A stretch of DNA of 64,000 nt from an uncultured Flavobacteriaceae bacterium (GCA_947494205.1 CANLUH010000019.1:20942-84941); one strand, 5' to 3'; shown: positions 45,277 through 55,323, counted from the first letter of the stretch. The notes: generated by a model not told the origin, from the letters alone. Program-made: numbers and translations.

Positions 45277-45960
45277 ATGAAGCGTTTAATAAATACAATA
45301 TTATTTGTTTTAATAACCATAAATATCACGTTAGCACAAACAAAAGAAACTAACGAATATGTAGAATTCGATGACCGTAAAAACATTGTACACGGTGTAT
45401 ACTTAGGCGTTTCACAGCATTTTGGAAGAATTTCTAATGAAAACGCAGGATTAACAAGCCTTAAAGTGGCGTATGTAGCCAATAGAAAATTTGAAATTGG
45501 ATTTGAAGGGACAGTATTTTATAGCTCTCAACCAAATAATACAGGTGTTTATAGAGGAAATGATATTTTATTATTTGGAGGTTATGGCGGATTACATTTA
45601 GAGCCTATTTTATTTGGAAATCGTTTTATAAGTGTGTCTTTCCCGTTATTAATAGGTGGAGGAACAGCTACAATTTTGGAAAGAAAAGAGAATGGCGATT
45701 TTGAGTTTATTGAAGAAGACTTTGAAAACAACAAATATGATTTCGATTCTTTCTTTATAGCAGAACCAGGTATCAATATTTTATATAACATTTCAAGATA
45801 TGTGCAAATAGAAACAGGTATACGTTATCGTATATCAGAATCATTTAAATTACCATTCTACGGAAAAGATAATATCAAAGGCTTTTCAGCTGGGTTAGGA
45901 ATTAAAATAGGTGTTTTTAATATAGGACGAAAGAAAAAAATAAAAGACGACTTTAATTAA
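45277..45960 (+). CDS. Outer-membrane beta-barrel-like protein
   Basis: 227 aa with signal peptide (MKRLINTILFVLITINITLAQ) and alternating amphipathic strands (GVYLGVSQHFGRIS, FEIGFEGTVFYSS, GYGGLHLEPILFG, VQIETGIRYRIS, GFSAGLGIKIGVF). Likely a small outer-membrane barrel; no family assigned. It is the last gene of the ECF cluster, 14 bases after the DUF4097-like gene, and its stop is 3 bases from the convergent holB end. Confidence 0.6.
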   Translation: MKRLINTILFVLITINITLAQTKETNEYVEFDDRKNIVHGVYLGVSQHFGRISNENAGLTSLKVAYVANRKFEIGFEGTVFYSSQPNNTGVYRGNDILLFGGYGGLHLEPILFGNRFISVSFPLLIGGGTATILERKENGDFEFIEEDFENNKYDFDSFFIAEPGINILYNISRYVQIETGIRYRISESFKLPFYGKDNIKGFSAGLGIKIGVFNIGRKKKIKDDFN

Positions 45961-45963
45961 AAA

Positions 45964-47118
45964 CTAAACAGATTTCTTATGCAGTAATCGGGTTAATTTA
46001 ATAGATAGATCTGTAAGTATAATTTTAGAATTACCATTACGCTCTATGTGGTAAATAGCATCTTGAAGCTCGTTTGAGATATCTAAAATGTTATTATTAT
46101 GAATAAAAGGCGCAAAATTCTCTAGTTTAAATTTTTCAGTTTTAATATCCATATAAACCAGTTCGCTTGCATTATAATTTAGTAATAAAGCCTGTCTAAA
46201 AAAATCAAGGCAAAAATTTAAAAATTGCTTTTGCGTTTCTCTGCCCGTTTTAGCAATATCCTCACTCCACTTAATTAAGTCTAAAATAGCACCTTTATTA
46301 CCTTTTGCTTTAAAAGCAGAACGAATCCAGAAAATAAACCACGTTTCAAATTGTAAATCTTCACTGTCTTGATACACTAGGTCACAAGCTTTGTTATAAT
46401 TTCCATTAGCTTGATGTGCAATTTTTGTAGCAGCACTATCATCTAAACTGTAATTTTTAATAAGCGCTTCTTTAATTACATTTTCTGCTAAAGGAGGGAA
46501 ATGTAATATCTGGCAACGTGATTTTATAGTACTAATTATCTGTTCTTCATCTTCTGCAATTAGTATAAAAACTGTTTTATTTGGCGGTTCCTCTATAAGT
46601 TTTAAAAGTTTATTAGCAGCAGCAATATTCATTTTTTCTGCCATCCAAATCACCATAACCTTATAACCACCTTCGTAAGCCTTTAAAGTTAATGCCTTTA
46701 CAATGTCTATAGACTCGTCTACACCTATCTGTCCTTGTTTATTATCAACCCCTAGAAGTTTATACCAATCAAACAAGTTACCATAAGGTTGTTTGTTTAA
46801 TAGTTCGCGCCATTCTTCTAAAAAATGACTAGAAACAGGATGGCGTTTTATTTTATCATTGGTAGTAACAGGAAAAGCAAAATGTAAATCGGGATGAGAG
46901 ATGTTTTCGAACTTTAAATTACAAGCTTCATTTCCATTCGTGTTTTCTCCAGCACTATTGGCACATAAAATATACTGAGCATAAGCTATAGCCATAGGTA
47001 ATGTTCCAGACCCTTCTGGACCAACAAATAGTTGAGCATGAGGAATTCTACCATTATCAACACTTTTTGTGAGGTGGTTTTTTATATGGCTTTGCCCTAA
47101 AATATCGCTGAATAACAT
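45964..47118 (-). CDS. holB: DNA polymerase III subunit delta' (clamp-loader)
   Basis: 384 aa AAA+ protein: MLFSDILGQSHIKNHLTKSV with the box II/III start, GRIPHAQLFVGPEGSGT as degenerate P-loop, the region around KVMVIWMAEKMNIAAANKLLKLIEEPP as Walker B/sensor helix, and TIKSRCQILHF with the conserved SRC. It loads the sliding clamp during replication together with other clamp-loader subunits encoded elsewhere. The zinc-binding cysteines typical of delta' are reduced (ILCANSAGENTNGNEAC). Confidence 0.88.
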   Translation of the reverse strand: MLFSDILGQSHIKNHLTKSVDNGRIPHAQLFVGPEGSGTLPMAIAYAQYILCANSAGENTNGNEACNLKFENISHPDLHFAFPVTTNDKIKRHPVSSHFLEEWRELLNKQPYGNLFDWYKLLGVDNKQGQIGVDESIDIVKALTLKAYEGGYKVMVIWMAEKMNIAAANKLLKLIEEPPNKTVFILIAEDEEQIISTIKSRCQILHFPPLAENVIKEALIKNYSLDDSAATKIAHQANGNYNKACDLVYQDSEDLQFETWFIFWIRSAFKAKGNKGAILDLIKWSEDIAKTGRETQKQFLNFCLDFFRQALLLNYNASELVYMDIKTEKFKLENFAPFIHNNNILDISNELQDAIYHIERNGNSKIILTDLSIKLTRLLHKKSV

Positions 47119-47323
47119 ACGGCAAATATAACTTACTAAATAAGTAATACCAATTATGATTTAAAATGAGTTATAAATAATTTGAATTATATTTCTTTTC
47201 AAATAAAATAAAAAAATAAAGCATAGCCTTAGTTACGGTTTCATTTTATATTGAAATTTGGACGAGATAGAAACGAATTACATGGCTTATTTTAAGTTAT
47301 TATTGGTATGAGAACTATTTTTT

Positions 47324-47341
47324 ATCCTGTGTAAGCAGGAT
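47324..47341. repeat. Short palindromic repeat, loose copy
   Basis: ATCCTGTGTAAGCAGGAT, an inverted repeat resembling the elements at 3984 and 11897. Nothing else is recognisable in the 330-base gap between holB and the next gene. Confidence 0.35.
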
Positions 47342-47450
47342 TGTTTATTTTAAAACCCGAAAGATTTAACAGTATGCACTTAATTACATATCTTTGAAAG
47401 TTAGAAAAAAGCATTAGTAATTCTATCTAAACGAGGGGGAGTCTATTAAA

Positions 47451-49031
47451 ATGAAAAACAATATTCTAATTGTATTTTTTTTACTTGGATGCAACTTATT
47501 TTTCGCTCAAGAAAATAAGTCTATTCAGGGCGACTCATCTATTCAAGGACAGCCTTTTAAACTTGTAAATGAATTCTACATTCATGGCGACTCTAAAATT
47601 ATAGGAAATAACATATTAAGTGTTAATGAAACGCAAGCATTTAATGACTTAGCAGCTAATAATGACGACTTAGATATGTTATATGTTGATATAGATAGCG
47701 ACCCAGAAACGTATAGCTCTAGTGCTGCTACATTAGATTTGCCAGATGATTTTAAAAAAATATCATATGCAGGATTATATTGGAGCGCTACTTACCCATA
47801 TAATACTGGAACTAGGCATAAAAACTACAATGATTACGTTTATAAAGGAGACGACAAAAGAGATAAACATGTAGAAAAAATAAAATTTAAAACTCCAAAT
47901 GGCGAGTATCTAGATATTACAGGAGAAGTTGTTTACGATGGATTAAAAACCCCAACACATGCCATAAATTCGCCTTATGTTTGTTATGCAGAAGTTACAG
48001 ATATTCTTAAAAACGCTAAGGATGTAAAAGGAAGTTATACTGTTGCTAATGTTAAGGCAGCTAATGGTTATATCTCTGGAGGAAGCGCAGCGGGTTGGAT
48101 TTTATATGTAATCTATAAAGCACCAACAGAAAACGCAAAATATATAACAACCTACAATGGTTTTGCTTTAGTAAGTAAAAATGCAGTAGACATAAAATAC
48201 CAAAATTTTAAATCTATAGATCAAGGTTATGTAAAAACGGATTTGTTTTTATCTAGTTTAGAAGGAGACGCATCGTTGTTATTAGATGAATTTTCAATAA
48301 TAAAAAAAGACAAAACATTTTTACCATTATTAAATAATATTAGAAAAAAATATAACTTTTTTAATAGTAGTATTACTAAATACGATAGTGTTGTTGGAGG
48401 CAGGATGCCTAATAGTAAAAACACATTAGGTTTTGACATTGCTAGAATTAAAATCCCTAACTATAAAAATGCCATAATAGGTAACGATATAAATACAACT
48501 ACACTCCGCTTTAAAACAAAAGCAGATAGATATTATTTGTTTTTTACTGCATTTCAAACCGAAATAAGTCAAACCCCTTTTAAAGAAGAGAAAAAAGTTG
48601 TACAAATGACTGTTACCACTAAGAAACAAACAAAACTTAAAAAAGTTTCTAAGCCACGTAATAGTTCTAGTTTTAAAGGAAAACAGAACATTAGAAAAGT
48701 TGTAGATACTAACCCATTACAACGAAAAGGGTTTGAATCGGATGAATTTAAGAATCTAGTAAATCAAAAATCAAGACAAATACCAGGTTTAAAAAGTGGT
48801 TATTATGTAATTACTAATGTATTTAAAGATGCTATGAATGCTGGTAAATGGGAAGCAACTTTAATAACAAAAGGATATAACCCTAAAACGTTTATAGATC
48901 CTAGAGATAATAAGCGCAATGTATATATATTACAAACGGAAAGTGCTAAAGAAGCCTTTACCAAACAACAAGACATTATTAAAGACCCACTATATAGAGC
49001 AGCTTGGGTTTTAAAAGTAAATTTAGACTAA
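47451..49031 (+). CDS. Secreted protein with SPOR-like C-terminal domain
   Basis: 526 aa with signal peptide (MKNNILIVFFLLGCNLFFAQ). Residues 30-370 form a beta-rich exported domain with ISYAGLYWSATYPY and AAGWILYVIYKAP, similar to the N-terminal domains of some flavobacterial gliding/adhesin proteins. A basic low-complexity linker (about 385-420, KKQTKLKKVSKPRNSSSFKG) follows. The last 90 residues (KSGYYVITNVFKDAMNAGKWEATLITKG ... NVYILQTESAKEAF) look like a SPOR/peptidoglycan-binding fold. It precedes pgk by 9 bases. Function unknown. Confidence 0.55.
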   Translation: MKNNILIVFFLLGCNLFFAQENKSIQGDSSIQGQPFKLVNEFYIHGDSKIIGNNILSVNETQAFNDLAANNDDLDMLYVDIDSDPETYSSSAATLDLPDDFKKISYAGLYWSATYPYNTGTRHKNYNDYVYKGDDKRDKHVEKIKFKTPNGEYLDITGEVVYDGLKTPTHAINSPYVCYAEVTDILKNAKDVKGSYTVANVKAANGYISGGSAAGWILYVIYKAPTENAKYITTYNGFALVSKNAVDIKYQNFKSIDQGYVKTDLFLSSLEGDASLLLDEFSIIKKDKTFLPLLNNIRKKYNFFNSSITKYDSVVGGRMPNSKNTLGFDIARIKIPNYKNAIIGNDINTTTLRFKTKADRYYLFFTAFQTEISQTPFKEEKKVVQMTVTTKKQTKLKKVSKPRNSSSFKGKQNIRKVVDTNPLQRKGFESDEFKNLVNQKSRQIPGLKSGYYVITNVFKDAMNAGKWEATLITKGYNPKTFIDPRDNKRNVYILQTESAKEAFTKQQDIIKDPLYRAAWVLKVNLD

Positions 49032-49040
49032 CAATACAAA

Positions 49041-50228
49041 ATGAAAACACTTAACGATTTTAACTTTAACAATAAAAAAGCATTAATTAGAGTAGACTTC
49101 AACGTACCATTAAATGATGATTTTGTAGTAACTGATGCTACCAGAATTACATCGGCTAAACCAACAATTATTAAAATTTTAGAAGATGGAGGGAGTTGTA
49201 TTTTAATGTCTCACTTAGGAAGACCAAAAGGTGTAGAAGAGGCATTTTCTTTAAAACATATTGTAGGGAAAGTTGAAGACATTATTGGAGTAGAAGCTAA
49301 ATTTGTATCTAACTGTATTGGTGCTGAAGCAGAAGCTGCAGCTGCAAATTTAAAACCAGGAGAATTATTAATTCTTGAAAACTTACGTTTTCATGAAGAA
49401 GAAAAACAAGGAGATAAAGCCTTTGCAGAGCAATTATCTAAACTAGGAGATATTTATGTTAACGATGCTTTTGGTACAGCACACAGAGCACATGCTTCTA
49501 CGACTATAGTAGCAGAGTTTTTCACAGAAAATAAATGTTTTGGTTATTTACTAGAACAAGAAATAAAGAGTATAGACAAAGTATTAAAAACAGGAGAGAA
49601 ACCAGTTTTAGCTGTTTTAGGAGGTGCAAAAGTATCGTCTAAAATTACCATTATAGAAAATATTTTAGATAAAGTAGACCACCTTATTATTGGTGGAGGA
49701 ATGACGTTTACTTTCATTAAGGCGCAAGGGGGAACTGTTGGCGATTCTATTTGCGAAGATGATAAAATGGAATTAGCCTTAGAGATTCTAAAACAAGCAA
49801 AAGAGAAAAACGTACAAATACATTTACCTGTAGATGTTTTAGCAGCAGATGCTTTTAGTAATGATGCTAACACACAAGTAATGGATGTAAACACTATTTC
49901 TAATGGCTGGCAAGGTTTAGATGCTGGACCAAAATCGATAGCTTTATTTCACGATGTAGTACAGCAATGTAAAACAATACTTTGGAATGGACCCTTAGGC
50001 GTTTTCGAATTAGAACGTTTTGCAAACGGGACAATAGAACTAGGAAACTCTATTGCCGAAGCTACTAAAAAAGGAGCCTTTTCCTTAGTTGGAGGAGGAG
50101 ATTCTGTTGCAGCAGTTAAACAATTTGGGTTCGAGAAAAAAGTAAGTTATGTAAGTACTGGCGGAGGCGCCATGCTAGAAAGTTTAGAAGGTAAAACATT
50201 ACCAGGTATTGCAGCTATTTTACAATAA
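49041..50228 (+). CDS. pgk: Phosphoglycerate kinase
   Basis: Glycolytic enzyme producing ATP and 3-phosphoglycerate from 1,3-bisphosphoglycerate. 395 aa with the signature [10 protein letters not shown] near residue 17, substrate-binding [31 protein letters not shown], and the C-terminal nucleotide loop [13 protein letters not shown] followed by [15 protein letters not shown]. Normal length. Cotranscription with the secreted-protein gene upstream is possible because only 9 bases separate them. Confidence 0.97.
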   Translation: MKTLNDFNFNNKKALIRVDFNVPLNDDFVVTDATRITSAKPTIIKILEDGGSCILMSHLGRPKGVEEAFSLKHIVGKVEDIIGVEAKFVSNCIGAEAEAAAANLKPGELLILENLRFHEEEKQGDKAFAEQLSKLGDIYVNDAFGTAHRAHASTTIVAEFFTENKCFGYLLEQEIKSIDKVLKTGEKPVLAVLGGAKVSSKITIIENILDKVDHLIIGGGMTFTFIKAQGGTVGDSICEDDKMELALEILKQAKEKNVQIHLPVDVLAADAFSNDANTQVMDVNTISNGWQGLDAGPKSIALFHDVVQQCKTILWNGPLGVFELERFANGTIELGNSIAEATKKGAFSLVGGGDSVAAVKQFGFEKKVSYVSTGGGAMLESLEGKTLPGIAAILQ

Positions 50229-50281
50229 GCATCAATTTATAAGATTTATTAACACTATACGTTGTACTATAAAGCACTTTA

Positions 50282-51874
50282 ATGATTAAATATAAATACA
50301 TATACGTACAATTTTTAGTACTAATTAGTTGTGGGTTATTACAGGCTCAAGATACGCTTCAAAAAAAAACAAGCAAATTAACAGAAGCGGAGTTAATTGC
50401 AGGAGAACAATATGTTATTGATACTATTGTAGATGGTAAAGCATTATATAAAAAACCAATAGAGATTGTCGCTAAACCAGTAGATACAGTAAAAACATTT
50501 CAAGATAATGCTTTTGCTGCCGAAATCGATAAAAAATGGATGGAGGAATTGTATAGTAATTCGCTTTTCGACACCATTTACAGAGATGTAACAAGCTTAA
50601 AATACGACGCTGTTTATTATCCAGAATTATCTACAGATACTTTAAAAGCACGACTAGAGCGGTTAAATGCTAAAACACCATTTAATGTAGAATACAACCC
50701 TGCGTTAGAGAGTGTAATAAAATCGTTTTTAAAAAATAGACATCAATCTTTTGAGCGTTTAATGGGACTTAGTAAATATTATTTTCCAATGTTTGAGCGT
50801 GAATTAGATAATTACAATATTCCATTAGAAATGAAATACCTTTCTATTGTAGAGTCTGCTTTAAAACCAAGAGCGAAATCTAGAGTAGGAGCAACAGGAT
50901 TATGGCAATTTATGTTTGCAACAGGAAAGCAGTATGGCTTAGATGTTAGTAGTTATGTAGATGAGCGTAGTGATCCTATAAAGTCTACAGAATCTGCCTC
51001 AAGATATTTAGCAAAGCTGTATCAAATATTTGGCGATTGGGATTTAGCACTTGCAGCATATAATTCTGGACCAGGTAACGTAAGTAAAGCGATTAGGCGC
51101 TCTGGAGGCTATAAAAACTATTGGAATATACGTGCTAATCTTCCACGTGAAACAGCTGGTTATGTACCTGCTTTTTTAGCAACTATGTATATTTTTGAAT
51201 ACGCAAAGGAACACGGTTTTATTCAGCACAAACCAAAGTTTAATTATATAGAAACAGATACCATTCGAGTAAAACAGATGATTACTTTGGATCAGGTTTC
51301 AGAATTTACTGGGGTAAAAATGGAAACCCTTCAATTTTTAAACCCTTCCTATAAATTAGATATTATCCCTGTTATTGAAGGTAAAAATTATACGCTGAGG
51401 TTACCTATAGATGTTGTAGGTGCTTTTGTAAATAATGAAAAAGAAATGTATGCTTTTGCTAAAGCTGAATTCGATAAACGTGAAAAGCCATTACCGCAAT
51501 TACTTAAGGCAGATACTAAAACGAGGTATAAAGTAAGAAGTGGCGATTATCTAGGCAAAATAGCTAGAAAGTTTGGTGTTAGAGTAAGCCAGATTAAAAG
51601 ATGGAATGGTTTAAGAAGTAATAATTTAAAAATAGGACAACGGCTTACTATTTTCCCTAGAAACCCATCAGCAGCTCTAAAAAAGCCTAAAAAAACAACT
51701 AAAACGGATAATAAAAACTTTAAAGGAAAAACATATAAAGTAAAGAGTGGCGATTCTTTATGGGGTATCTCTCAAAAATTTCCGGGAGTTTCTGTTCAGA
51801 ATATTAAAGATTGGAACGATATTAGTGGTAACAAGCTAAAACCAGGAATGGTTTTAAAAGTTTCAAAAAGTTAA
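50282..51874 (+). CDS. Membrane-bound lytic murein transglycosylase D-like, two LysM domains
   Basis: 530 aa with signal peptide (YIYVQFLVLISCGLLQAQ). SLT catalytic domain with ESALKPRAKSRVGATGLWQFM (Glu near 193) and LALAAYNSGPGNVSKA. Two C-terminal LysM repeats (RYKVRSGDYLGKIARKFGV, about 417; TYKVKSGDSLWGISQKFPG, about 485) bind peptidoglycan. It cleaves glycan strands to 1,6-anhydromuramic ends during wall growth. The coding sequence contains a near-match to parS at 51139. Confidence 0.93.
   Translation: MIKYKYIYVQFLVLISCGLLQAQDTLQKKTSKLTEAELIAGEQYVIDTIVDGKALYKKPIEIVAKPVDTVKTFQDNAFAAEIDKKWMEELYSNSLFDTIYRDVTSLKYDAVYYPELSTDTLKARLERLNAKTPFNVEYNPALESVIKSFLKNRHQSFERLMGLSKYYFPMFERELDNYNIPLEMKYLSIVESALKPRAKSRVGATGLWQFMFATGKQYGLDVSSYVDERSDPIKSTESASRYLAKLYQIFGDWDLALAAYNSGPGNVSKAIRRSGGYKNYWNIRANLPRETAGYVPAFLATMYIFEYAKEHGFIQHKPKFNYIETDTIRVKQMITLDQVSEFTGVKMETLQFLNPSYKLDIIPVIEGKNYTLRLPIDVVGAFVNNEKEMYAFAKAEFDKREKPLPQLLKADTKTRYKVRSGDYLGKIARKFGVRVSQIKRWNGLRSNNLKIGQRLTIFPRNPSAALKKPKKTTKTDNKNFKGKTYKVKSGDSLWGISQKFPGVSVQNIKDWNDISGNKLKPGMVLKVSKS
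51139..51154. promoter_or_regulatory. Weak parS-like sequence inside the lytic transglycosylase gene
   Basis: TCTTCCACGTGAAACA differs at one position from TGTTnCACGTGnAACA. It encodes a conserved protein stretch (LPRETA), so the match may be forced by codons. Confidence 0.3.
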
Positions 51875-51900
51875 CAATCTAACAAAACAAATAGTACATC

Positions 51901-52881
51901 ATGCGAAAACTACTTTTAATTGCAGTAACAATAGTATTTATAACATCCTGTGGAAACGATAATAAAAAGAAAATAAAAATTTTACCGCAGTCTGCGTCTA
52001 AAATAAACACACTTTCAGTAGTTATGGATAATGAACTTTGGGACAATTCTGTTGGTGAGACATTACGTGAAGTATTAGCAGCGCCAGTAGACGGTTTACC
52101 ACAAGATGAGCCCATGTTTTCAATGAATCAAATACCTACTAAAGTTTTTACGGATTTTGCTAGAAATAATAGGTCTATAATAAAAGTAGAACAAGGAACA
52201 GAAACGGGTGTAAAAATATTTGAAGACAAATACGCTAGACCTCAAAAGCTAATAGTAGTAAGCGGTACAACAATTAGTGAAATAAAAACACAAATTAAAG
52301 ACAATGCAGAGCGCATAGTAAAAGCTTTTAAAGAAGAAGAAACGAAGGAGTATCAAAGACGTATAGCCATTTCATTAAAGAAAACAGATGTTATTAAAGA
52401 AAAGTTAGGCTTAGATATTCGTTTTTCGTCTGCATACAGAATTGCTAAAGCAGAGGATAAATTCTTTTGGATACGAAAAGATATACCAACAGGAACGCTT
52501 AATTTAATGTTATATGAGTTGCCAATAGATGCTATTAACAAAGAAGAGAATATTGTAAGTCAAATAATTGCTATAAGAGACTCTGTAGGTAAAGTACATA
52601 TAGAAGGGCCAGTAGAAGGGAGTTATATGGCTACTGAAATGTCTTATGCACCGTATTTATTTGAAACAACAATAGATAATAAGCCAACATTAGAAGCAAA
52701 AGGTATTTGGGATGTTAAAGGCGCATGGAAAGCGGGGCCTTTTGTTAACTATAGTATAGAAGATAAAGCTAATAACAGAATTATTGTAGCAGAAGGGTTT
52801 GTAGATGCACCATCTATTAGTAAGCGTGAGCATGTTTTTGAGTTGGAAGCAATGATAAAGTCGATTACTACTTTACAGTAA
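51901..52881 (+). CDS. DUF4837 family lipoprotein
   Basis: 326 aa with lipoprotein signal (MRKLLLIAVTIVFITSCGND). The mature protein carries DUF4837 features: LSVVMDNELWDNSVGETLREVLAAPVDGLPQDEPMFSMNQIP near the N terminus, KFFWIRKDIPTGTLNLMLYELP in the middle and GIWDVKGAWKAGPFVNYS near the end. The family is found next to lytic transglycosylase genes in Bacteroidota; the function is unknown, probably in the envelope. A strong bidirectional terminator follows. Confidence 0.87.
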   Translation: MRKLLLIAVTIVFITSCGNDNKKKIKILPQSASKINTLSVVMDNELWDNSVGETLREVLAAPVDGLPQDEPMFSMNQIPTKVFTDFARNNRSIIKVEQGTETGVKIFEDKYARPQKLIVVSGTTISEIKTQIKDNAERIVKAFKEEETKEYQRRIAISLKKTDVIKEKLGLDIRFSSAYRIAKAEDKFFWIRKDIPTGTLNLMLYELPIDAINKEENIVSQIIAIRDSVGKVHIEGPVEGSYMATEMSYAPYLFETTIDNKPTLEAKGIWDVKGAWKAGPFVNYSIEDKANNRIIVAEGFVDAPSISKREHVFELEAMIKSITTLQ

Positions 52882-52905
52882 TAAGAGCACTAGTATTATA
52901 TAGAA

Positions 52906-52940
52906 TCATAAAACTTCATGGTAAACATGAAGTTTTATGA
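52906..52940. terminator. Bidirectional terminator between DUF4837 gene and precursor peptide genes
   Basis: TCATAAAACTTCATG / CATGAAGTTTTATGA perfect 15-base stem with a five-base loop. It marks the left edge of the peptide locus. Confidence 0.85.
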
Positions 52941-52951
52941 TTTGTTATATT

Positions 52952-53122
52952 CTAATCATGTATAGTTATAGGGCCACAGATAATCGTTGATGTATCTTTA
53001 CTTCCACCTGGAAGCGGTCTATTTATAGTATCCCCTCCACCAATAATTTTAGAAACTTGTTTCTTATTTAGTTCTATTACATTTAATTTTTTTATTTGTA
53101 ATGCATTTTTTTTTGTTTTCAT
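52952..53122 (-). CDS. GG-leader precursor peptide 1 (module 1, divergent)
   Basis: 56 aa: leader MKTKKNALQIKKLNVIELN with KIIGG ending at residue 29, then core GDTINRPLPGGSKDTSTIIC followed by GPITIHD. The core has one Cys, several Thr/Ser and a second GG. The leader follows the shared pattern of all fifteen small genes of this locus and resembles Bacteroidota double-glycine natural-product precursors, so cleavage after GG during export is predicted. The SKDTS...IC segment is shared with precursor 2. Lies 22 bases after precursor 2 on the same strand. Confidence 0.8.
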   Translation of the reverse strand: MKTKKNALQIKKLNVIELNKKQVSKIIGGGDTINRPLPGGSKDTSTIICGPITIHD

Positions 53123-53144
53123 AATAATAAAATTTAATTGTTAA

Positions 53145-53294
53145 TTAACAAATACCAGATGAGGTATCTTTACTAGGTGAAGGCATAATAACTGTAATTT
53201 CAAGAGAACCTCCTATTATTTTTAATGATTGTTTTTTGCTAAGCTCCGAGATATTTAATTTTTTAAATTCTAGCACAGTTACTTTTTTTTTCAT
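53145..53294 (-). CDS. GG-leader precursor peptide 2 (module 1, divergent)
   Basis: 49 aa: leader MKKKVTVLEFKKLNISELS ending KIIGG (29), core SLEITVIMPSPSKDTSSGIC, with Cys as the last residue. The first gene of a two-gene minus-strand unit divergent from the first TPR-AraC regulator 287 bases away. The core's SKDTS...C end parallels precursor 1, suggesting duplication followed by divergence. Confidence 0.8.
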   Translation of the reverse strand: MKKKVTVLEFKKLNISELSKKQSLKIIGGSLEITVIMPSPSKDTSSGIC

Positions 53295-53581
53295 AATATA
53301 ATTGAGTTTTAAATGTGAACATAAAGCATCACATTCGATTAATAAAAATTTTTAGAAGTTGTTATGAATAATTTTCGAAAGTTCTTTTTTTTTATGAAAA
53401 TAAAAAAGATAAGACTTGACAATTTTATAAAAAAGGACATTTATTTTTTTAGTTAAAAGCTTAAAAATCAAACCTAATGTGTTTTTAATGTTTTTTTTAA
53501 AAAAATCCTTTGTAAAAGGAAGTATTTGTAATTTCTTAGCTTTTTTAAAGACAAATTTCTTAACAGTATTTTATATTTATA

Positions 53582-55282
53582 ATGATTAAACACCCTTTTT
53601 ATATTTACACGGTTCTCTTTTTAATCCTATTTAAAATAGGAAACGCTCAAAATATCACAGAAGCAGATGTAAATGAATTGAGAGATTCTTTAAGGGAATA
53701 TTATAGAAACGATAGAGGAAAAGTAATTCCTAATGCTAAAAAGTATATTAAGTGGAGTAAGATTATTAAAAATGAAGAATATATTTTAGAAGGTTATGGT
53801 ACATTGGTTTTAATGTATGCTCATGTTAATAAAGAGGATAGTCTTTTATATTTTCATAACGAGGCATTACAACACTGTTCAAAACCTTATGATAGTGTTC
53901 GTTTTACTATGGATCTTGCTAAATATTATGAAAAAAAGAATTTATATATAAAAGCAATAAAACAGGTAGGATTAGCTTATAATATTGCGGAGTCAAATAA
54001 AATAGAGAGTAAAATACAAGAAATAGATAAAAGTTTAGATTTTTTAAGGTATAAAGTATTTGATCTTAAAGAAGAAGGACTAGTTGTACTAGAAAAGGAA
54101 TATCGGTTAGAAAAACAAAAAGGAAATAAGAAAAGGATTAAATATATTAGATTATATCTAATTCAAAGGCTAATAGAGCATAATAAGCCAGATGAGGCTC
54201 TTAATTTAATAGGTGAAGGTCTTGAAGACCCTAATACAATAAATAACCATAAGTTTTTATTTGATTTTTATCTTTTAAAAGCAAAAGCTTATCTTTTAAA
54301 AGAAGACGTTATAGAGGCTAAAAAAGCTACAGAAATAGCATTAAATATAGTCAAGAGTGAAAAGTTAGGTGAGGAACTTATAAGTAACGTAAATTATGTG
54401 CAAGCAAAAATTTATAGCCTACAAAAAAAATACAAAGAACAAGCAAAAATCTTAGAAGAGATACTACAAAAAGATATTGACTATACTCTTTATCAGTTAC
54501 GTGATTATTATTGGCTATTAAAGGATGCTTATGAGGAATTAAATGATATTGAATTATACAAATGCTATACAAGAGAATATGAAGAAGTAGGAGAAAAAAT
54601 TCAAGAGTCAGAAAAAGAAACACTTGTTTTATCTCAAGGTTTAAAACAAAACATTACAAATAATGAAACAGAAGTTGAACGAAAAGATAAGAAAACCTTA
54701 GGTATTGCTGTTTTTATTCTATTTATAATTTTATTAGTCGTATTCTACAGAAATAAATCGAACCAAAAAGAAAACCAAAAATTATTCGATATACTAATGT
54801 TACGAATAAAAGACTATGAAGATAACAAAGTAAAACTTGAAGAAGCACTCTCCAAACAAGAAGTTTTTTCTGAATTAGACACGGTAATTTCAGGAGAAAA
54901 AGAAGATTCAGTTTATATTATTGATAATAAGAAAATAAACGAGATTCTATTAAAAATTAAAAAACTCGAAAACCAAAAGTACTACTTAAGGCAAGATTGT
55001 ACATTACACAATATGGCCAAAAAGCTTAAAACAAATACGAGCTACCTTTCTAAAATAGTAAATACTCACTTAGATAAAACGTTCAGCGCTTATATAAACG
55101 AATTAAGGATAAATTATGCCATATTAGAGCTTAAACAAAATAAACAGTTAAGAGCATACTCTACAAAAGCTATTGCACAAGAGTTAGGTTATAAAAAAGC
55201 AGCCTCTTTTACTAAATATTTTAAGGAAGCAACAGGCATTACACCTGCAGTTTATATTAAAAAGATAAAAGAAGCTTTATAA
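53582..55282 (+). CDS. TPR-transmembrane-AraC regulator, paralogue 1
   Basis: 566 aa: signal peptide (MIKHPFYIYTVLFLILFKIGNAQ), TPR-like helical repeats to about 350, one transmembrane helix (TLGIAVFILFIILLVVFY, near 372-389), coiled-coil linker, and AraC-type DNA-binding domain in the last 110 residues (KKLKTNTSYLSKIVNTHL, then KAIAQELGYKKAASFTKYFK). The TPRs should be periplasmic and the HTH pair cytoplasmic, so it can act as a one-component membrane sensor. It is flanked by precursor peptide genes on both sides. The C-terminal domain is almost identical to those of paralogues 2 and 3, whereas the TPR regions differ. Confidence 0.82.
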   Translation: MIKHPFYIYTVLFLILFKIGNAQNITEADVNELRDSLREYYRNDRGKVIPNAKKYIKWSKIIKNEEYILEGYGTLVLMYAHVNKEDSLLYFHNEALQHCSKPYDSVRFTMDLAKYYEKKNLYIKAIKQVGLAYNIAESNKIESKIQEIDKSLDFLRYKVFDLKEEGLVVLEKEYRLEKQKGNKKRIKYIRLYLIQRLIEHNKPDEALNLIGEGLEDPNTINNHKFLFDFYLLKAKAYLLKEDVIEAKKATEIALNIVKSEKLGEELISNVNYVQAKIYSLQKKYKEQAKILEEILQKDIDYTLYQLRDYYWLLKDAYEELNDIELYKCYTREYEEVGEKIQESEKETLVLSQGLKQNITNNETEVERKDKKTLGIAVFILFIILLVVFYRNKSNQKENQKLFDILMLRIKDYEDNKVKLEEALSKQEVFSELDTVISGEKEDSVYIIDNKKINEILLKIKKLENQKYYLRQDCTLHNMAKKLKTNTSYLSKIVNTHLDKTFSAYINELRINYAILELKQNKQLRAYSTKAIAQELGYKKAASFTKYFKEATGITPAVYIKKIKEAL

Positions 55283-55323
55283 ATTTTACTTAAAGCATTG
55301 TAAAACAATGTTTTAAAATATTT

